Source: Pocillopora verrucosa (Eukaryota > Cnidaria > Anthozoa > Scleractinia > Pocilloporidae). Taken from it: a stretch of 64,000 nucleotides of DNA. Below the pieces are notes generated by a model. The model did not search any database, was not told where the DNA came from, and worked only from the letters and a program-made list of their open reading frames with translations. The stretch lies in the NCBI RefSeq assembly GCF_036669915.1, contig NC_089322.1, positions 18,035,719 through 18,099,718 of the forward strand, written 5' to 3'. Of the stretch, positions 49,501 through 61,892 are shown piece after piece. Within the stretch, counting starts at the first letter, position 1. The number at the start of each line of letters is the position of its first letter. The position numbers and the translations under genes were made by a program.

Positions 49501-52500
49501 GCTTTGGAGATGCTCTACCCTCCACTACTGAAAAGTGCCTGGCAAACATTACCCACTACAAAAAGAAATTTGTGCTTTTACTAGCACAGGCAGGGAAAGT
49601 GGAACAAGCTCTTAATGTGCTGAATTTTCCAGTCTCAGAGGACATTCCTGCCAGCATTTTGACCAACACAGGTTTTAAAGGTCAGTTGTATTGTGAGAGT
49701 GCATATCTTCATTGTAATAATCTACTAGATAATGTACTAGTATTATTATAATATTTTAGCAAATAGGCTACAAAACAATTTGACAATGGGTCACCATCAG
49801 AGATGGTCACTGCATGTAGATGTGGCTAGTGATCTGCCACTAAAAGCAGAAGGGAAATTATTGTTAGTTAAAAAAACTCTTCATATTCCTAGAATTCTGA
49901 GTACTGGTTCTTGCTACTTCAAGAATTATCTCAAGTTAGAGGAAACTGATCTTAGACTTCTTTTTACAATAACTACACAGAGTAGTTAGTAAACTATATA
50001 ATTATTTTCTGTGGGTAGGCACTTTTACACATAGAAGGTCAGTACTCTCTCTTACTTTTAGATACAAGAGGCACAACACCTTTAACACAATGTACCCTTG
50101 CAATAATTGATTTTGCAACAACTAAAAAGCTCTTAATTGCCATGGTAAATGAAAACAGTTCTGTGGAGGCAGGGAAGATTCCTTCACCATCCAGCATTCC
50201 AGAAGAGAAACTGAAAAAGGTGTTAGCATTTATAATGACAGCAACGCAAGTGAATTCTAATCTTCGCAATGAACTGGCCTTTGAGTGGTTTATTAACACA
50301 TTCTGCGAGTCATCCATTATCAACAAGTGTTCTCCAGAAGAAAATCAGGTCAGTGATGGTAATTTTTTTCATTGTCCAGTGCACTTTTGTAATAAATTTG
50401 AAATTTTTATAGGTCATGGTATGATTTTGAGTGTAATTTGGAATAAATAAGCACAAATAAATTTTTCCAAGACTAACAAAATTGCAATTTGTGGTCTTTG
50501 AGAAAATTTACAGTGCTATAATGAGATAGCTTATCATAATTATGCAGAAACAAAGCATGCACATCAAGTGCTAAAAAATTTATTCAAACCCTTCATGTGA
50601 CATTGTGCATTTGGTCAAAACAACAGTGTATGATCAAAACAATAATATGCAAGGATATTTTTACATCTTTAAGGCACATAAAAGTTTAAAGTCTGGCTAA
50701 ACAGTTCAAGGAATTTTTCAGTCTGGTTTGTTACTTCTTTTCACTGAATTAACCCTCTCCTGCATTGAATTACCTGAAAACTGCATTTGTCTTAACCAAT
50801 CAGAACTGAGTAATTTTTTCGTGTATGTTATTACAAGTACAATGTACTAAAATTTTCACTTTTTTACATATAGATGCTCACCATTCTTGGTGGGTCAAAG
50901 TTTCCTCTCAAGTGTATTGTAAATTAACCTCTATTAGTGACAGGTGTTTCAGTGGAAAATGCCTACTATTGGACATTATGGTTTTCTGCTTAAAAACCTG
51001 GGTCTAATTGCTTCTAATTACTATCATTAGTTATTACATAATTTATGAAACCATAGCAGGATGGATGGTTTATTCTTAAGATAAAATTTAATATTAAGCA
51101 CTTCTAACAAAATGAATGAAGTTTACAGTAATATCAATTTTGTTATCTGGAGCCTTTCTGCAAATTTCCATCGAATCTTTTTTTGGTGACATAAAGTAGC
51201 ATCCTACTGTAGACTTATATTTTATGAATTGGCCTGTTCAACAAGACAGCTTTTTAACCTTGTGGGTTTTAGCTTGCCTAAGGATTATTTTGAAAACTGT
51301 CGCATGATTTCAGAAGAGAAAGAAATATATTTGCTGTTCAAGGACTAAGAAAGTGGTGTTATTCTTACTGTCACAGGAAGTAATCAAAGCTGCTGGGGAG
51401 ATTGTAAACAAAGCTAAACAGGAGTTTCTGTCACACCTTGAGGTCAAACCCCCTGAAGGTGTCTCTTTAAAGGTACATTTACACATATACATTTTCCTAG
51501 ATTCAAAATAAAGATTTATGTGATTTACATGAACACCCTGATTAAGGAACAATATAATTGTTTATATTTACTAATGGAAAACAAGGGAACAAAAATTGCT
51601 CTAGTGGTCTGAGTGTACTTTAGGGAATAAACTCATGCACTGGGGGTTAACCCTTTATGCCCTTACATGTATATTAGTATCTATATTCTCCATACTGTTC
51701 TCTGTACATTTCCAAAGAGGCTGGAAAGGAGAATTTGTTTAACAATCAAGAGCTGCTTTAGTTAGAGATCATCTCCTCTATTCTCATGACTTCCATGTTT
51801 GATGCAGGGTTGATATGGTGGGGAGAAATTAGATGCTAGTCACTCTCAGGGGCTAAAGAGTCAAGTTCATGTATCACGTGGCACATGCATCACGTGGCAC
51901 ATGCATCACGTTTTTTATTGTACATGTTTTGACCTTGACAAATCAAGTTGAAAGATTAGGGCCGTTTTAAAAGCAATAAAACAACAGTTAAAATTTTCTC
52001 ACATTAGTCAGATGTTATGAGGATGATGTTTACAGTGTAATCATGAACTTAAACTGCTATTCCATTCTTAGGTGTTTGTTGTGGAACTGTTTGCATCTGT
52101 TGTTGCCAATCTCTATGTCAGCAACAACTGCTATCCATACTTTCCAATTAGTCACACCTTGGAGTTGTTCAAGAAAAAGGTATTTTGGATTCTTTTGTGA
52201 TAATTTTGTCAGGACAATGTACAACAACTGAGAGAAAATTCAGTGTACTGTACTTCAACTGCATAAACGACATGTTTATCCTAAACTAGATAGCTGATTT
52301 AACTTTTGGTATGTGCAATGTACAGCGTACATTCCACATGACATTGTTCATAATTACCTCTTAATAACAGAATTTGAGGTCTGAACTGTAAGTTATGGTA
52401 CAAGTTTTTCTTGTCAGCTTTATGGTGTAAGCAAAAAGGGGGAAGATTTACAATCTAGCAAACTTTGGAATTAGGTGGGCCCCATAATGAAATATGGCTT

Positions 52501-55500
52501 GGGCAACTGACCGGTCATAGTGCATGTCAATTTTTGGGTGATACATGTAGACTGCTAATATATAGATTTAGCCAAGCCTAAAAGTGGAGCTCGCATTTTT
52601 TTTTTCTGCACGTCTCAAGGGCACAATGCCTTGCCCTGGCCAGGACTAGAACCCGGGTCATCCGACTCGGAGCCCAGTGCACTGACCACTGGACTACTGT
52701 ACAAAGCTGTGGGTTGGCATGCCTGCGGTACAGTTGACCACGCATGTTAAAAGTAGCACCTTGTACGGTTGTACGGTTGTACGGTTGTACGGTTGTACGG
52801 TTGTACGGTTGTACGGTTGTACGGTTGTACGGTTGTACGGTTGTACGGTTGTACGGTTGTACGGTCGTACATCCAAGTTTTTTGACTTGATGGGTTACTT
52901 CTATTTTGTATAATTATGGGGCTACGCTCTGCGAGCTCCGCTATAAATGGATATCAGCGGTTGATCCATACATGTAGTTGATCAATGGTTGATCAGTAAA
53001 GGTTCGGCAGTAGGCTGAGGCAATAGTCAGCAAGCTTTACTATGGAGATATCAGCTATTATAGCACTCAATGATCATATCAACTGAGGCACGTACATGTA
53101 AGGCCTCCATTGTGGTTTGCATCAGACCAATAATCAATTCATTTTGCAGATCTAGACTCTCTAAAATTATTCTTTCAATCAACAGGACTTGTTGTGGGCT
53201 TGTGTCTCAGTGGTGCTCTCACCAGTTCTCACCAACAAAATCAATGGTCAAATACTGAATTTTATGCAAGCAAATGTTATCAAAACACTTGGAAGTCAGT
53301 GTATTCCATATGATGTCTACAAGAGGTCAGTATACAGGTTTGCAAGGACATGTAAAGATGGAGTTAGCTTTAACAATACATTTCAAAACATTTTAACTGA
53401 ACACCCTTAACCTAGACCTGTGCAAGAACATGTTCACTTGGTAAGCTCAGTGCAATTGGTCTGGAGCTGTTCTGGAAGTTTGGATTGCGTAGGATGATTA
53501 ACAACCGACAATGAGTTAGTGTGGTCTTTACTCTTAGAGATGATGATATTTGTCATCACAGTGGTCAAAATGTTGCGTACTCATGGGGTGCAGGCAAGTG
53601 AGTCTGGAGTAAATTTTGACCACTGTGATGATGAATGTTGTTGTTGACAAGACTACAGACCATGCTGGGTTGATGCAAGCAGCGTTGTGTTTACTCTTAT
53701 TGACGGCGGCAAATTGGCCAATCAGATTGCAACATTACTGTCAATTGTGGTAAAAATACTTTTAGCCCTATCAGGGCCTAAAGCAAGCCATGCCACAACA
53801 ATAATGATAATATGTAGATTTAGCCAAGCCTAAAAGCGGAGCTCGCATTTTTTTTCCACGCACGTCTCAAGGGCACAATGCCTTGCCCCGGCCAGAACCA
53901 GAACCCGGGTCATCCGACTCAGAGCCCAGTGCACTGACCACTGTACTACTGGACAAAGCGGTGGCATTGGCGTGCCTGCGGTACAGTTAACCACGCATGT
54001 TAAAAGTAGCACCTTGTGCGGTTGTACGGTCGTACGGTCGTACGGTCATACGGTTGAACGGTTGAACGGTCGTACATCCAAATTTTTTCGGCTTGATGGG
54101 TTACTACTATTTTGTATAATTATGGGGCTACGCTCTGCGAGCTCCGCTATTAAGGGAGTTTGCCAAGTGTTGTTTGTTGATTGATATAGAAAGAGAAGAT
54201 CCAGGAAGAGGTGATAACTTCTTCCTCATCCTGGGAAACTACATACCTGAGTTTTCTAACACTAATAATTCCACATGAAATGGCATGTACTTGAAAAAAT
54301 TGTGACCTACAAGGAATTTCCTCTCATGTGAAAAATTAACTGTGTGAAAGATTATTTGCTTCCTCGGTTTGAGATGCTTTCAACTCATTTTGAGCATTGA
54401 GTTTCAAGAATCGAGTTTCTAGGGACTGTCACCTTACTTTTGAGCATTACTGACAACATGTTGTTTGAAAACTTACTCCAATTTTAGTTATATTGCTCAT
54501 AATTTTTTTTTGTAGCTGGATAAAAAAACAGGTCGACATTGGGGGAATTGAGAGGAATTATGAGATTGCCTTGCTTATGCTAAAAGAAGGTACACATACT
54601 TTAAATGATCAGCAATGTTGTTTCAAAAGATATACTTGTCATTTTGAATTACTGTAGTGAGTATGGTTATGGTGATGATGATGACAGTGACAATTAACAT
54701 GATGATTATGATGTACAGTCTGTAAAACACGAAAATTAGTTCAAATTATTTGCAAACTCCAGCCATTTAATTATTTCGAATTGGCTCTTTAAAAATTTGC
54801 TGGTATAAAGAAGTTAGGGAAGCAGTGTTCTTAGTTGTACTGAATTGAAGTTCATGATATATACATGTAAACTGTACGATTAGTTTGAAGCCTTAAGTGT
54901 CAAAATGTTTCAACAGTGATGGATTAAGGTGTCTGACTGTATATAGTGTTAATTGAAGAGATATTCCAGCCATTGGTAATTTGGAAATAATATTACTATT
55001 TAGCTTCATCTGACATACCAATGTTAGGGAATGGTGATATATGTATTTACCTAAAGATGCAGTGAACTTTTACTAATTGGCTGCCTTTACGTTACTAAAG
55101 TAACATCAACCTTGATGATATACCTGTTGTAATAGGTCGTCTCTTAAAAAAATGTCAAGAAGGCTCATCAATACGCAAGAAAGCTGTGTCGCTTGTCAAG
55201 ACACTCATTAAGACTGTTGATGCCTTGCTGAGCAAGAATGGTAGCTCTAATGGGAAGGACAGACTGTGTGTAGTACTCAAGAAGATCAAGAACGATGTAA
55301 GTTGGTTGAAAGCAAAGTAAAATTATGTGAGTTTTATTGTCTCCTTTAAAGACCTTATTGATATTTTCCTTGACCTGTGATTGGGAAGTTAGTTCCAAAA
55401 TAGCATGAAAGCAAATCATGCAATAAAGGCATTCTCATTAACTACTGTGTCCAAGACTAGCATGGAACTGTGTCCAAGACTAGTATGGACATGTGTCTAA

Positions 55501-58500
55501 GACTAGTATGGACCTGTGTCTAAAACTGATATGGATAGTTATTACCTAAGCTACCCAAGCGTGCAAGATAGGCCCATCTTACCTTCTTGGTATTGGCCGC
55601 TTTGATCCCTCACAAGAAAATGAGTGCATGGAGCGTACTTACAAAGTTTGTCACTTTTGGGCAATGTCGGCGATGAAGTTGTGAAAAGCAGCACGAGACA
55701 GTCAAAATGATGAAAACATAGATGACTCTTGAGGGTTTATTGCGCTACAAACGCAGTTGGCTCTCTTTTCTAGCTGGCTCTTGAAATAAACAAGTCAATA
55801 AACAAATCCTTCATTGACCATGCAAGCTTGTTTGGTCAAGATGGCTGGATATTATCCTCGTTCATTTTTGCATTTTTATGGACCTCAACTTCGTCTCGGT
55901 CCATAAAAAAGGCGAAAAGAGAACTCTGTCAATATTTAGCTATCTTAGCCAAACAAGCTTGGTCTATAACGCATAGCGTTACGTAGCAATTAGCCTTCTT
56001 TTTAAATTTTTTTTTCAGTTTGCCAGGGAGATTGTTAAGTGTGGATTAGATTCTTTAGAAGGAAAGTTGATGGGGTTGATTTTTAAAAATGATCCAAGCT
56101 TTGAGAATTTTGAAGATGTCAGGAAGGCTTGTGGGTAAGACTATTTGTTTCAAATAACTATTGTTGTGTCTTAACTTTTTGGCATCTGATTAATCAATAA
56201 GGTCTTTTAATAAATGTTTATTTGACCCTCAAGAGTTACCAGCATCTAATTTGTCCTTACAACATTTCCTCCCTAAATCAAACAGTTGGGTCGCAATAAT
56301 AAAGAAAATGATCACCAGCTGAAGAACCTCTTGATCGTTAAACAAATTCTCCTTGTCAGCACCTAAGGAAATGTATAGAGAACAGTGAGGAGAATAGGAA
56401 TATTAACCCTTTCACTCCCGTGAGTGACCAAGACAGAATTTCTCCTTACTATATCTATACAATATCATGCAGAGAAGTGATGAGAATTAAGAAAAATATC
56501 AATTAAGGGATTACTAATTGATCTGATACCAAATTCTCCTAACTAACACAATGAGAATCATTTGGCAGACAGTAGGGAGAATTACTTAAGAGATCTTGGG
56601 AGGTAAGGGGTTAATGTAAGGGTATAGAGGGTTAACTAAACTAAATTAAATTATAAAAACATATTGTACAAAACATGACTTACCATGTTACACAAATAAA
56701 ATTTGACTTTAAAGATGTTTTTTATAAAATGATTCAAATAGTACGCGCGCTCTGATTGGCCATAAAACCATTTTACATGAGCGTATGTAAACATGGTTTT
56801 CGTTCCTCTTTCATTAGTTATTTTATAAAAGAAATGTAAAATGGTTTCTGTGTTTATATAGCCTGATGTAATCACTTGGGAGGTTGGGAGAACACTTGAT
56901 AAGCTGGAAACCACTCCGCTTCGCGTCATGGTTTCCTACGCTTATCTCGTGCTCTACCAATCTCCCAAGTGATTACATCAGGCTATGTAAACACGGAAAC
57001 CATTTTACATTTCTTCAATATTGTTGTAAACAAAGAGAAAAGACCGGTGTGAATGTTTAGAAATTGCTAATGTACGTAACTATGGAAGTATTATTTCAGA
57101 GTTTTTGTTGAGTTTCAATCGTTGAATGCAAGTTGATGGAATGTAGATTTAAGATTGATCCGTATCGTCCTGTTTTCAGAGGTGAAAAGTGGCCTTCTAT
57201 AAAATCAGAAATGATGGACTTTCTCAAGAAGCACCTCTCGTGAGTATTACACATGTATAAAACACTATTCACAGTACAAGTCTGACTATACATTAAGCAA
57301 GCAAAGAAATTAGCAAAAGAGCAATTTAAGTTAATCATGGAAATGTAAATACTGAAATTTTGCATTGTAAACTTGTAGCAACTACTAGCTCCCTCTTTCC
57401 CCCATCCTCCAATCCAATACTCCAAAATAGTAGTTTTATTTGTATTCATGTAGACTGGGCACATTTAGGTTGGTTACATATAGCATAGCAATACGAAATA
57501 TACTTGTCTTTGAATTTCTGTTTTTTTTTTCTGTGTGAAGAAAATATGTTTCAACCAAAGTAATACTTGTTGTATACGGTATTTATGAAACTGATAGACA
57601 TTTCAAAAGAAGCCCACATCTCTCTCTCCCTTTTTAGAAGCAGGTCTCACGCTGCATGTTGTGTCGAGGTGTTTGGTAGATATGGTATGTACGATGAAGT
57701 AAAACAAACCCTTGCTGCAGTTGGTTCCTCAAATGTTTCCAGTATCTGTGAAAAGGTACTTGCAATCGTTGTAAATAGTGCCTTTTGTTTTAAAGTCTCT
57801 GTAGATTATTTAAAAAGTGGTTGATCTAATAATGTTCGCAAGTGAATAGCAATGAATCCTTTAGACATGATCAGTTACTCTCATGTTTCGTTTTAAACTA
57901 CATATCTTCACGAGTTGTTTTTGTGTCAAATTCACACTCTTTTGCTGCTCCCCAATCTCTTGACCTTTTTGCTGACTTGTGCGTCGAAATTGTTAGAAAA
58001 TTGAAAATTTATTGACGCACTGTCCGGCCAACGGATCAACCGACCAGTTGAACCACTGGCTGACTGACTTATTGACAGACTGACTCATTGACTGACTGAC
58101 TCATTGACTGACTGACTCATTGACTGACGGACTCATTGACTGACGGACTCATTGACTGACGGACTCATTGACTGACTGACTCATTGACTGACTGACCGAT
58201 GGACCAACTCACAAATTGACTAGCTGGCTGACTGAAGGACTTCTAAGCGAAGACTGATTGAATAACTGACCTACTGACCAGTTGACTGAAATGTGAATGA
58301 ATGAAGTACTGAATGGATAGCTACCACTGTAATCTATGCATACGTCTTGATTGGCTTAGTGAGCCTTGATTAACTAAGAACATGTTAGTGCATGCAGTTA
58401 TGATTAAAGAGAGAAACAACGGAAGGAGCAAATGAATGAATAAATGACCGAATAAATAGATGAAGGAATGAACGAGGGTAATAATAAATGATTAGATGAA

Positions 58501-61341
58501 TCTATAAATAGTGACAAGTTCTTGAATGAGTAAAACGCTCTTAGCTGTTTTCACTTCTTTCCTTTGTCAGATTAAAGTGACTTTGCTAAAGTTAGAGAAA
58601 CCTGACGAAGCGTGCCAGTTTGCAGATGCATGTTGTGACTGGTTGAGTAAAACACTATGCGATGTTGCATTCTCCAGCTGGCGATATAGCTTTAACAATG
58701 TAAGTGTCGAACAAAACACTGACCTAAATTCGCTTTCAGACTCACCAGAAACAGTAAATTTGCGATTTGACACTTTCGTTTATTTTACTGAAGAAGTCTA
58801 ATTGCAGCGATGTCGAAAAAAGTTTTGGCCAAATTTTCTTGACTCACGCAACTCTAACTTGGCCAATGTACAGCATTGTTGTTTGTCTCTAACGAAATTT
58901 GAACTTGGGAAATTTTTTTCGCTGCTTAAGTCAATTTAAAGGCAATAAGTAGTACTATTACAGATGCCTTTTTATTATATTTTCCACCTCTTTTAAATGA
59001 TGTAGCCCTCATCTCATGTTTGCACTTTTTTTTAATCTTTTCAACGGAATTTTTGTAGTTGCCTGATTCGGTCGTTTCTTGTGTCAAAGCGATTGCTGCC
59101 TTCAAACAACAGACTTCCAATGACATTCTGACAGCAGCGATGCGTCATACGTCTGAGGTGAGTTTCTGAGAGTATTTTTGGCACGATAAATAAACAATAC
59201 TGCGAGAGTTCTGAGCAGTTTTTAAGTATTTTTCTTCAGTGTAGGAAAGTGAGCGCGAATTATTGCTTTTCACGGCGGGAAAATGTCGCGCGTGGTGCTC
59301 GGTGATGCATTTTTGCAGGAAGAACGTTTCATGTTATGAATGGCAAAGGGGTATTTTCGTTAGGAAAATATTAGATGCTGAGCGCAATTTTGGTGGAAGA
59401 ACGCGAAAGCAGATGAAGTAAAAGAAAGGGAAAAAAAAGAACATGGTGTATTTAGTTTAACACAGGATTTCTCCAATATCGATTTAATTCCCTGCTCCTG
59501 TATGCTTTAGACATGGAACTGCCATTGTCCTGTCTAATTTTGTGTGTTCTTTCTGCAGTACTTTAGTCGAAATACAGTCCAACACAAACATCGTTGCTAT
59601 CTTGAACGTTGGCTCAGTGAAATCAAGGTATCAATCTTGACCACTTCGTTGCTTTTTTTTAAAGGCAATTTTCTGTGAGTGATGTTATAAATCTAGATAA
59701 TGATTTCAACGGTGCTAGAACAAAGAAACAATTGAAGAAGCAAGCAAGCGAAGGAACCCTCAACAAAAAAAATGATGAAGAGAAACAATAGCAAATAAGA
59801 AGAGAGACTATGAACACAGTTACTAGGAAGTAGGAAGGGGGAGGGATGAAGCTAAAGGAAAAGTGGTGAGAAGTACAGCTGGCTGCAGAATCGGAATTAG
59901 ATGAAGTTCGCATTCTTATTAGGGTCTCAGCTGTAATTCTTTTAGAGCGCGTGGCAAGGTATTAGCGTAACTTTTATTTTTGTCCCTCAAATTGGTTATT
60001 ATAATCTTATGACTATCGTCTACAGGGACTGTTTGGAAAATGTGAGCTGACCGCGTGGAGCTGGGCCTTTCATGAGCTTACAACGGGACCGCTGAAACGA
60101 AAGTCTGCAGTGATTAAGTATGTGTCTAGCAACGTTAGAACTAAAGCAATAGGGTTTGTATACCAGAAACACCACTGATTGTGCTGCGCTAAATCAAAAT
60201 CCTTCTAACCCAGAGGACTTGAATAATTGATGTAACATTAGTAAACTAATTGCAAATTTTTCTTTCGTAGTTCAAGGATATCTGTTCAGCTCTCCACTTT
60301 GTTAAGAGAGCAAGGCAATTTTTTTACATCTTATATAGGTGGTTTCATAAATAAATATTATTTATCCTGTTTAAATAATCACATTTTAGGGGTCCATCGC
60401 TTTAAGCAGTTGTTCCACTGTAAATTTCTTGTCTTATTTTTTTCAAATTGGTCATGCACTCCGTTTCAATTTTTATCGTATCCACCCTTGTTCCTATTGG
60501 CTGATTTCTGCCCCTTTGATGTTTTTCGTCCCTTGCAAACCATTTCTTAATGGTTTCTTCCCAATTCACGAAAATATTTTCAACAACCTCCTCCACCCCT
60601 CCCTTTCTTCGTCGACGTGAAAACTCCCCAAAGACTGGCACGCACCTTCCCACGGCGTCAAAAAGGAATGTGTTTTCGAGTCAATGCCAGTTTAATCTGA
60701 GCCACTGCGCACCTACTTCTCCCCTAACCCAAATAAAGGTAGGAAACTAATGAAAATTTAAGGTTAACGTTGGGTTAGGAGAGGAGTAGGCGGGTAGTAG
60801 CTCAGATAATGACACTGATCTGCAATTTCAATATTTTGAGACTCATTTCATTCGTTCTTTACATTACAGGCACTTGATGAACAGTACCTCTTTGCAGTCG
60901 GGAACCCTCACTTATAATCAATTGCGTTTGATGCAAACTAAAGCTAAGGTAAACACCGCATCTAAAGACAAAAATACACCTGCACATGCGCAAGGAAAAG
61001 TTCAGAAAAGGTCAGGTTGTGAAACCCAGGCATCTGCTACGTCAACCGTACAAAAGAACGTGTCAGGAGGTTCCTTTGTGCCTTTAACCAGCGGAAAACA
61101 GGCTCAAGGGAGTGCGCAAGAGAGAGCTATGAATGCACCAGGATGTGGAACCCAGGGCCTTTTGGCTGCTACAGCCTCATCGCAGTTTGTCAATTCAGCT
61201 CAGGGCAATGCTCTATCTGCCAAAAAGGGTACTGTTGGTGTCCCTGCGGTCGCAATTGCGAACGAAAATGTCGCGTCCCTGCCCGGATCAAAAGCATCCA
61301 TGTTCGTGCCAATCGCTCCAATGTCATCAGCCTCTCCATGA
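40591..61341 (+). CDS. Large nuclear-type protein with SUMO-interaction-like motifs, Cys-rich module and helical region
   Basis: Twenty-five exons: 40591-40626, 41370-41489, 42934-43368, 43699-43794, 44259-44328, 44943-45165, 46195-46332, 47030-47065, 47234-47368, 47993-48121, 49460-49680, 50062-50348, 51377-51472, 52072-52179, 53186-53325, 54516-54589, 55136-55296, 56019-56134, 57180-57239, 57638-57755, 58571-58699, 59059-59157, 59559-59627, 60026-60117 and 60870-61341. They sum to 3660 bases, 1219 residues, with matching phases throughout. Features: acidic-flanked hydrophobic clusters IQVVEV (6-11), LICV (95-98) and IIFIL (107-111) that fit SUMO-interacting motifs; basic PRKKRKR (19-25) and PRKRLK (117-122); a coiled coil (about 53-92); a Cys-rich module CYCYVCD...CNSW...HCNA (about 178-211); a Ser/Cys-rich stretch in exon 6; then about 700 residues of likely helices and a low-complexity Ala/Ser/Gln tail. 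A nuclear SUMO-linked role is inference; SIMC1/SLF2-like architecture is one possibility. Confidence 0.85.
40776..41220. repeat. Duplicated segment (partner 30519-30968) in intron 1
   Basis: Colinear with the segment ahead of block B, with small insertions and deletions. See the partner entry. Confidence 0.85.
41544..41754. mobile_element. TTAA/CCCTTT mini-transposon, type A
   Basis: GACCCTTTTACTCCCA at one end and GGGAGTTAAAGGGTTAA at the other; type A interior. It lies in intron 2 of the large gene. Confidence 0.75.
42662..42873. mobile_element. TTAA/CCCTTT mini-transposon, type B
   Basis: TTAACCCTTTACACCCTAAA at the left end, TTTGGATGTAAAGGGTTAA at the right; flanked by TTAA. Confidence 0.8.
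44380..44870. repeat. Pyrimidine-rich low-complexity tract in intron 5
   Basis: About 500 bases of mostly C and T on the plus strand, with several T and CT runs. It produces a long but meaningless Leu/Phe/Ser open frame. Confidence 0.85.
45184..45390. mobile_element. TTAA/CCCTTT mini-transposon, type A
   Basis: TTAACCCTTTGACTCCCATA to GGAGTTAAAGGGTTAA; a full copy in intron 6. Confidence 0.85.
45881..46091. mobile_element. TTAA/CCCTTT mini-transposon, type A, opposite orientation
   Basis: TTAACCCTTTAACTCCCAAG to GGGAGTTAAAGGGTTA; the interior is inverted relative to 45184-45390. Confidence 0.8.
46387..46573. mobile_element. TTAA/CCCTTT mini-transposon, type B
   Basis: AACCCTTTGTCTCCTAAGAG to GAATGTAAAGGTTTAA. 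It shares its final TTAA with the next element. Confidence 0.7.
46570..46782. mobile_element. TTAA/CCCTTT mini-transposon, type A, adjoining the type B copy
   Basis: TTAACCCTTTAACTCCCAGA to GGGAGTGAAAGGGTTAA. The shared TTAA suggests one element inserted at the end of the other. Confidence 0.8.
47428..47686 (+). mobile_element. tRNA-headed SINE with short 8-base repeat region, copy 1
   Basis: Contains the box-like GTAGTCCAGTGGTCAGTGCA and GGTTCTAGTCCTGG, then CAAGGCATTGTGCCCTTGAG and an A run. The 8-base GTACGGTT-type region ahead of the head is short here (TGTACGACTGTATGGCCGTAC). Confidence 0.7.
48786..48992. mobile_element. TTAA/CCCTTT mini-transposon, type A (degraded ends)
   Basis: GTAACCCTTTAATTCCCATG to TTGGGAATGAAAGGGT; the TTAA is lost on both sides. 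Confidence 0.7.
49121..49475. repeat. Triple direct repeat of about 118 bases ending in exon 11
   Basis: Three copies share AATTCTGAGAA, TAGCTACATT, AAGAGTGGTGC, TTCTCTCAAATAC and GAGTTGTAAGACAT. The third copy contains the acceptor and first bases of exon 11 (49460) of the large gene, so two near-copies of the splice acceptor lie upstream. Confidence 0.85.
51647..51864. mobile_element. TTAA/CCCTTT mini-transposon, type B (diverged)
   Basis: TTAACCCTTTATGCCC at the left; the right end is degraded (CAGGGGCTAAAGAG). It lies in intron 13. Confidence 0.6.
52556..52946 (-). mobile_element. tRNA-headed SINE with expanded 8-base repeat, copy 2
   Basis: Same body as copy 1 on the other strand. The unit GTACGGTT is repeated about 13 times at 52763-52868 between the head and the 3' part. 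It is followed by TTTTGACTTGATGGGTTACT and GAGCTCCGCTAT. Confidence 0.85.
53555..53632. repeat. Short inverted repeat (about 20-base arms)
   Basis: CATCACAGTGGTCAAAAT and ATTTTGACCACTGTGATG face each other across about 36 bases. Confidence 0.8.
53811..54152 (-). mobile_element. tRNA-headed SINE with 8-base repeat, copy 3
   Basis: Full body as in copy 2. The 8-base region (54018-54075) has about seven variable units (GTGCGGTT, GTACGGTC, ATACGGTT, GAACGGTT). Confidence 0.85.
55444..55535. repeat. Tandem repeat, 23-base unit, 4 copies
   Basis: The unit is close to CTGTGTCCAAGACTAGTATG plus GAA, in intron 17. Confidence 0.9.
55818..55972. mobile_element. Hairpin element in intron 17
   Basis: Outer arms (GACCATGCAAGCTTGTTTGG and CCAAACAAGCTTGGTC) and an inner pair (TTTATGGACC and GGTCCATAAA) form a nested palindrome of about 150 bases. 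Confidence 0.7.
56222..56406. mobile_element. TTAA/CCCTTT mini-transposon, type B
   Basis: GACCCTCAAGAGTTACCAGC at the left, type B interior, ending at a TTAA shared with the next copy. This is the second instance of a B copy adjoining an A copy. Confidence 0.7.
56403..56614. mobile_element. TTAA/CCCTTT mini-transposon, type A
   Basis: TTAACCCTTTCACTCCCGTG to GGGAGGTAAGGGGTTAA. Confidence 0.8.
56838..57015. mobile_element. Long hairpin element in intron 18
   Basis: Arms of about 60 bases: GTAAAATGGTTTCTGTGTTT and GCCTGATGTAATCACTTGGG on the left, their reverse complements on the right, around a loop with ACCACTCCGCTTCGCGTC. The arms pair almost fully. Confidence 0.8.
58063..58205. repeat. 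Tandem repeat, 16-base unit, about 8 copies
   Basis: The unit is ACTCATTGACTGACTG, with a G variant (GACGG) in three units; intron 20. Confidence 0.9.
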
Positions 61342-61892
61342 GTCAGTACCCCTTCAACAATCCAAACTGTCTCAGGTCCTTCCTCTGGTAAGAAGCTTGG
61401 TAACCGTGCCATCTCCTGGACCAAATAATTCTTCAGCGGTGATTTTCACCGCGTAGTGATTCGTGGCTGACTGCATTTCGTCTACAGAATTTGATTGTGA
61501 GACTGAATGAACTGAGGTTTGGTAAATTTAAAAATATTCTTGAAAATACCGCAGAATATTACTCATGATTTCTCAGTTTTCCAACGATAGACAACAGATA
61601 AATCAAATTTGTTATGTTACACGTTTTCGGTTGAAGTTGTAGAGCTCAAGTTGCCAAATGAAAAATCAGATTCAATAAGTGATGTTTGTCTAAGGTTTAC
61701 CATTGGAAAATAATTTCACGGGAATAATTTTATTGAATTCGGGTAAAATTATCCATGTAAATACTTTCACCAAGTTTTCGACAAATTGAAGTTAAAAAGA
61801 GTAGATATTTTCCCTTCTCACGGGATAAGGAAGCAATAATTTTATATTTTGCAAGGCAAGGGTCATTAGAGAATTTTGAGGGTTGGTTTGAT

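Noticed and set aside
52694..52913. Open frames on both strands with an 8-residue repeat (YNRTTVQP and VRLYGCTV types)
   Set aside because: They are translations of the 8-base GTACGGTT repeat in a SINE; 24 bases equal three units, so no stop can arise. No start or splice context.
60299..60750. Overlapping frames in intron 24 of the large gene
   Set aside because: They have no acceptor and donor in phase with exons 24 and 25, which join cleanly without them.
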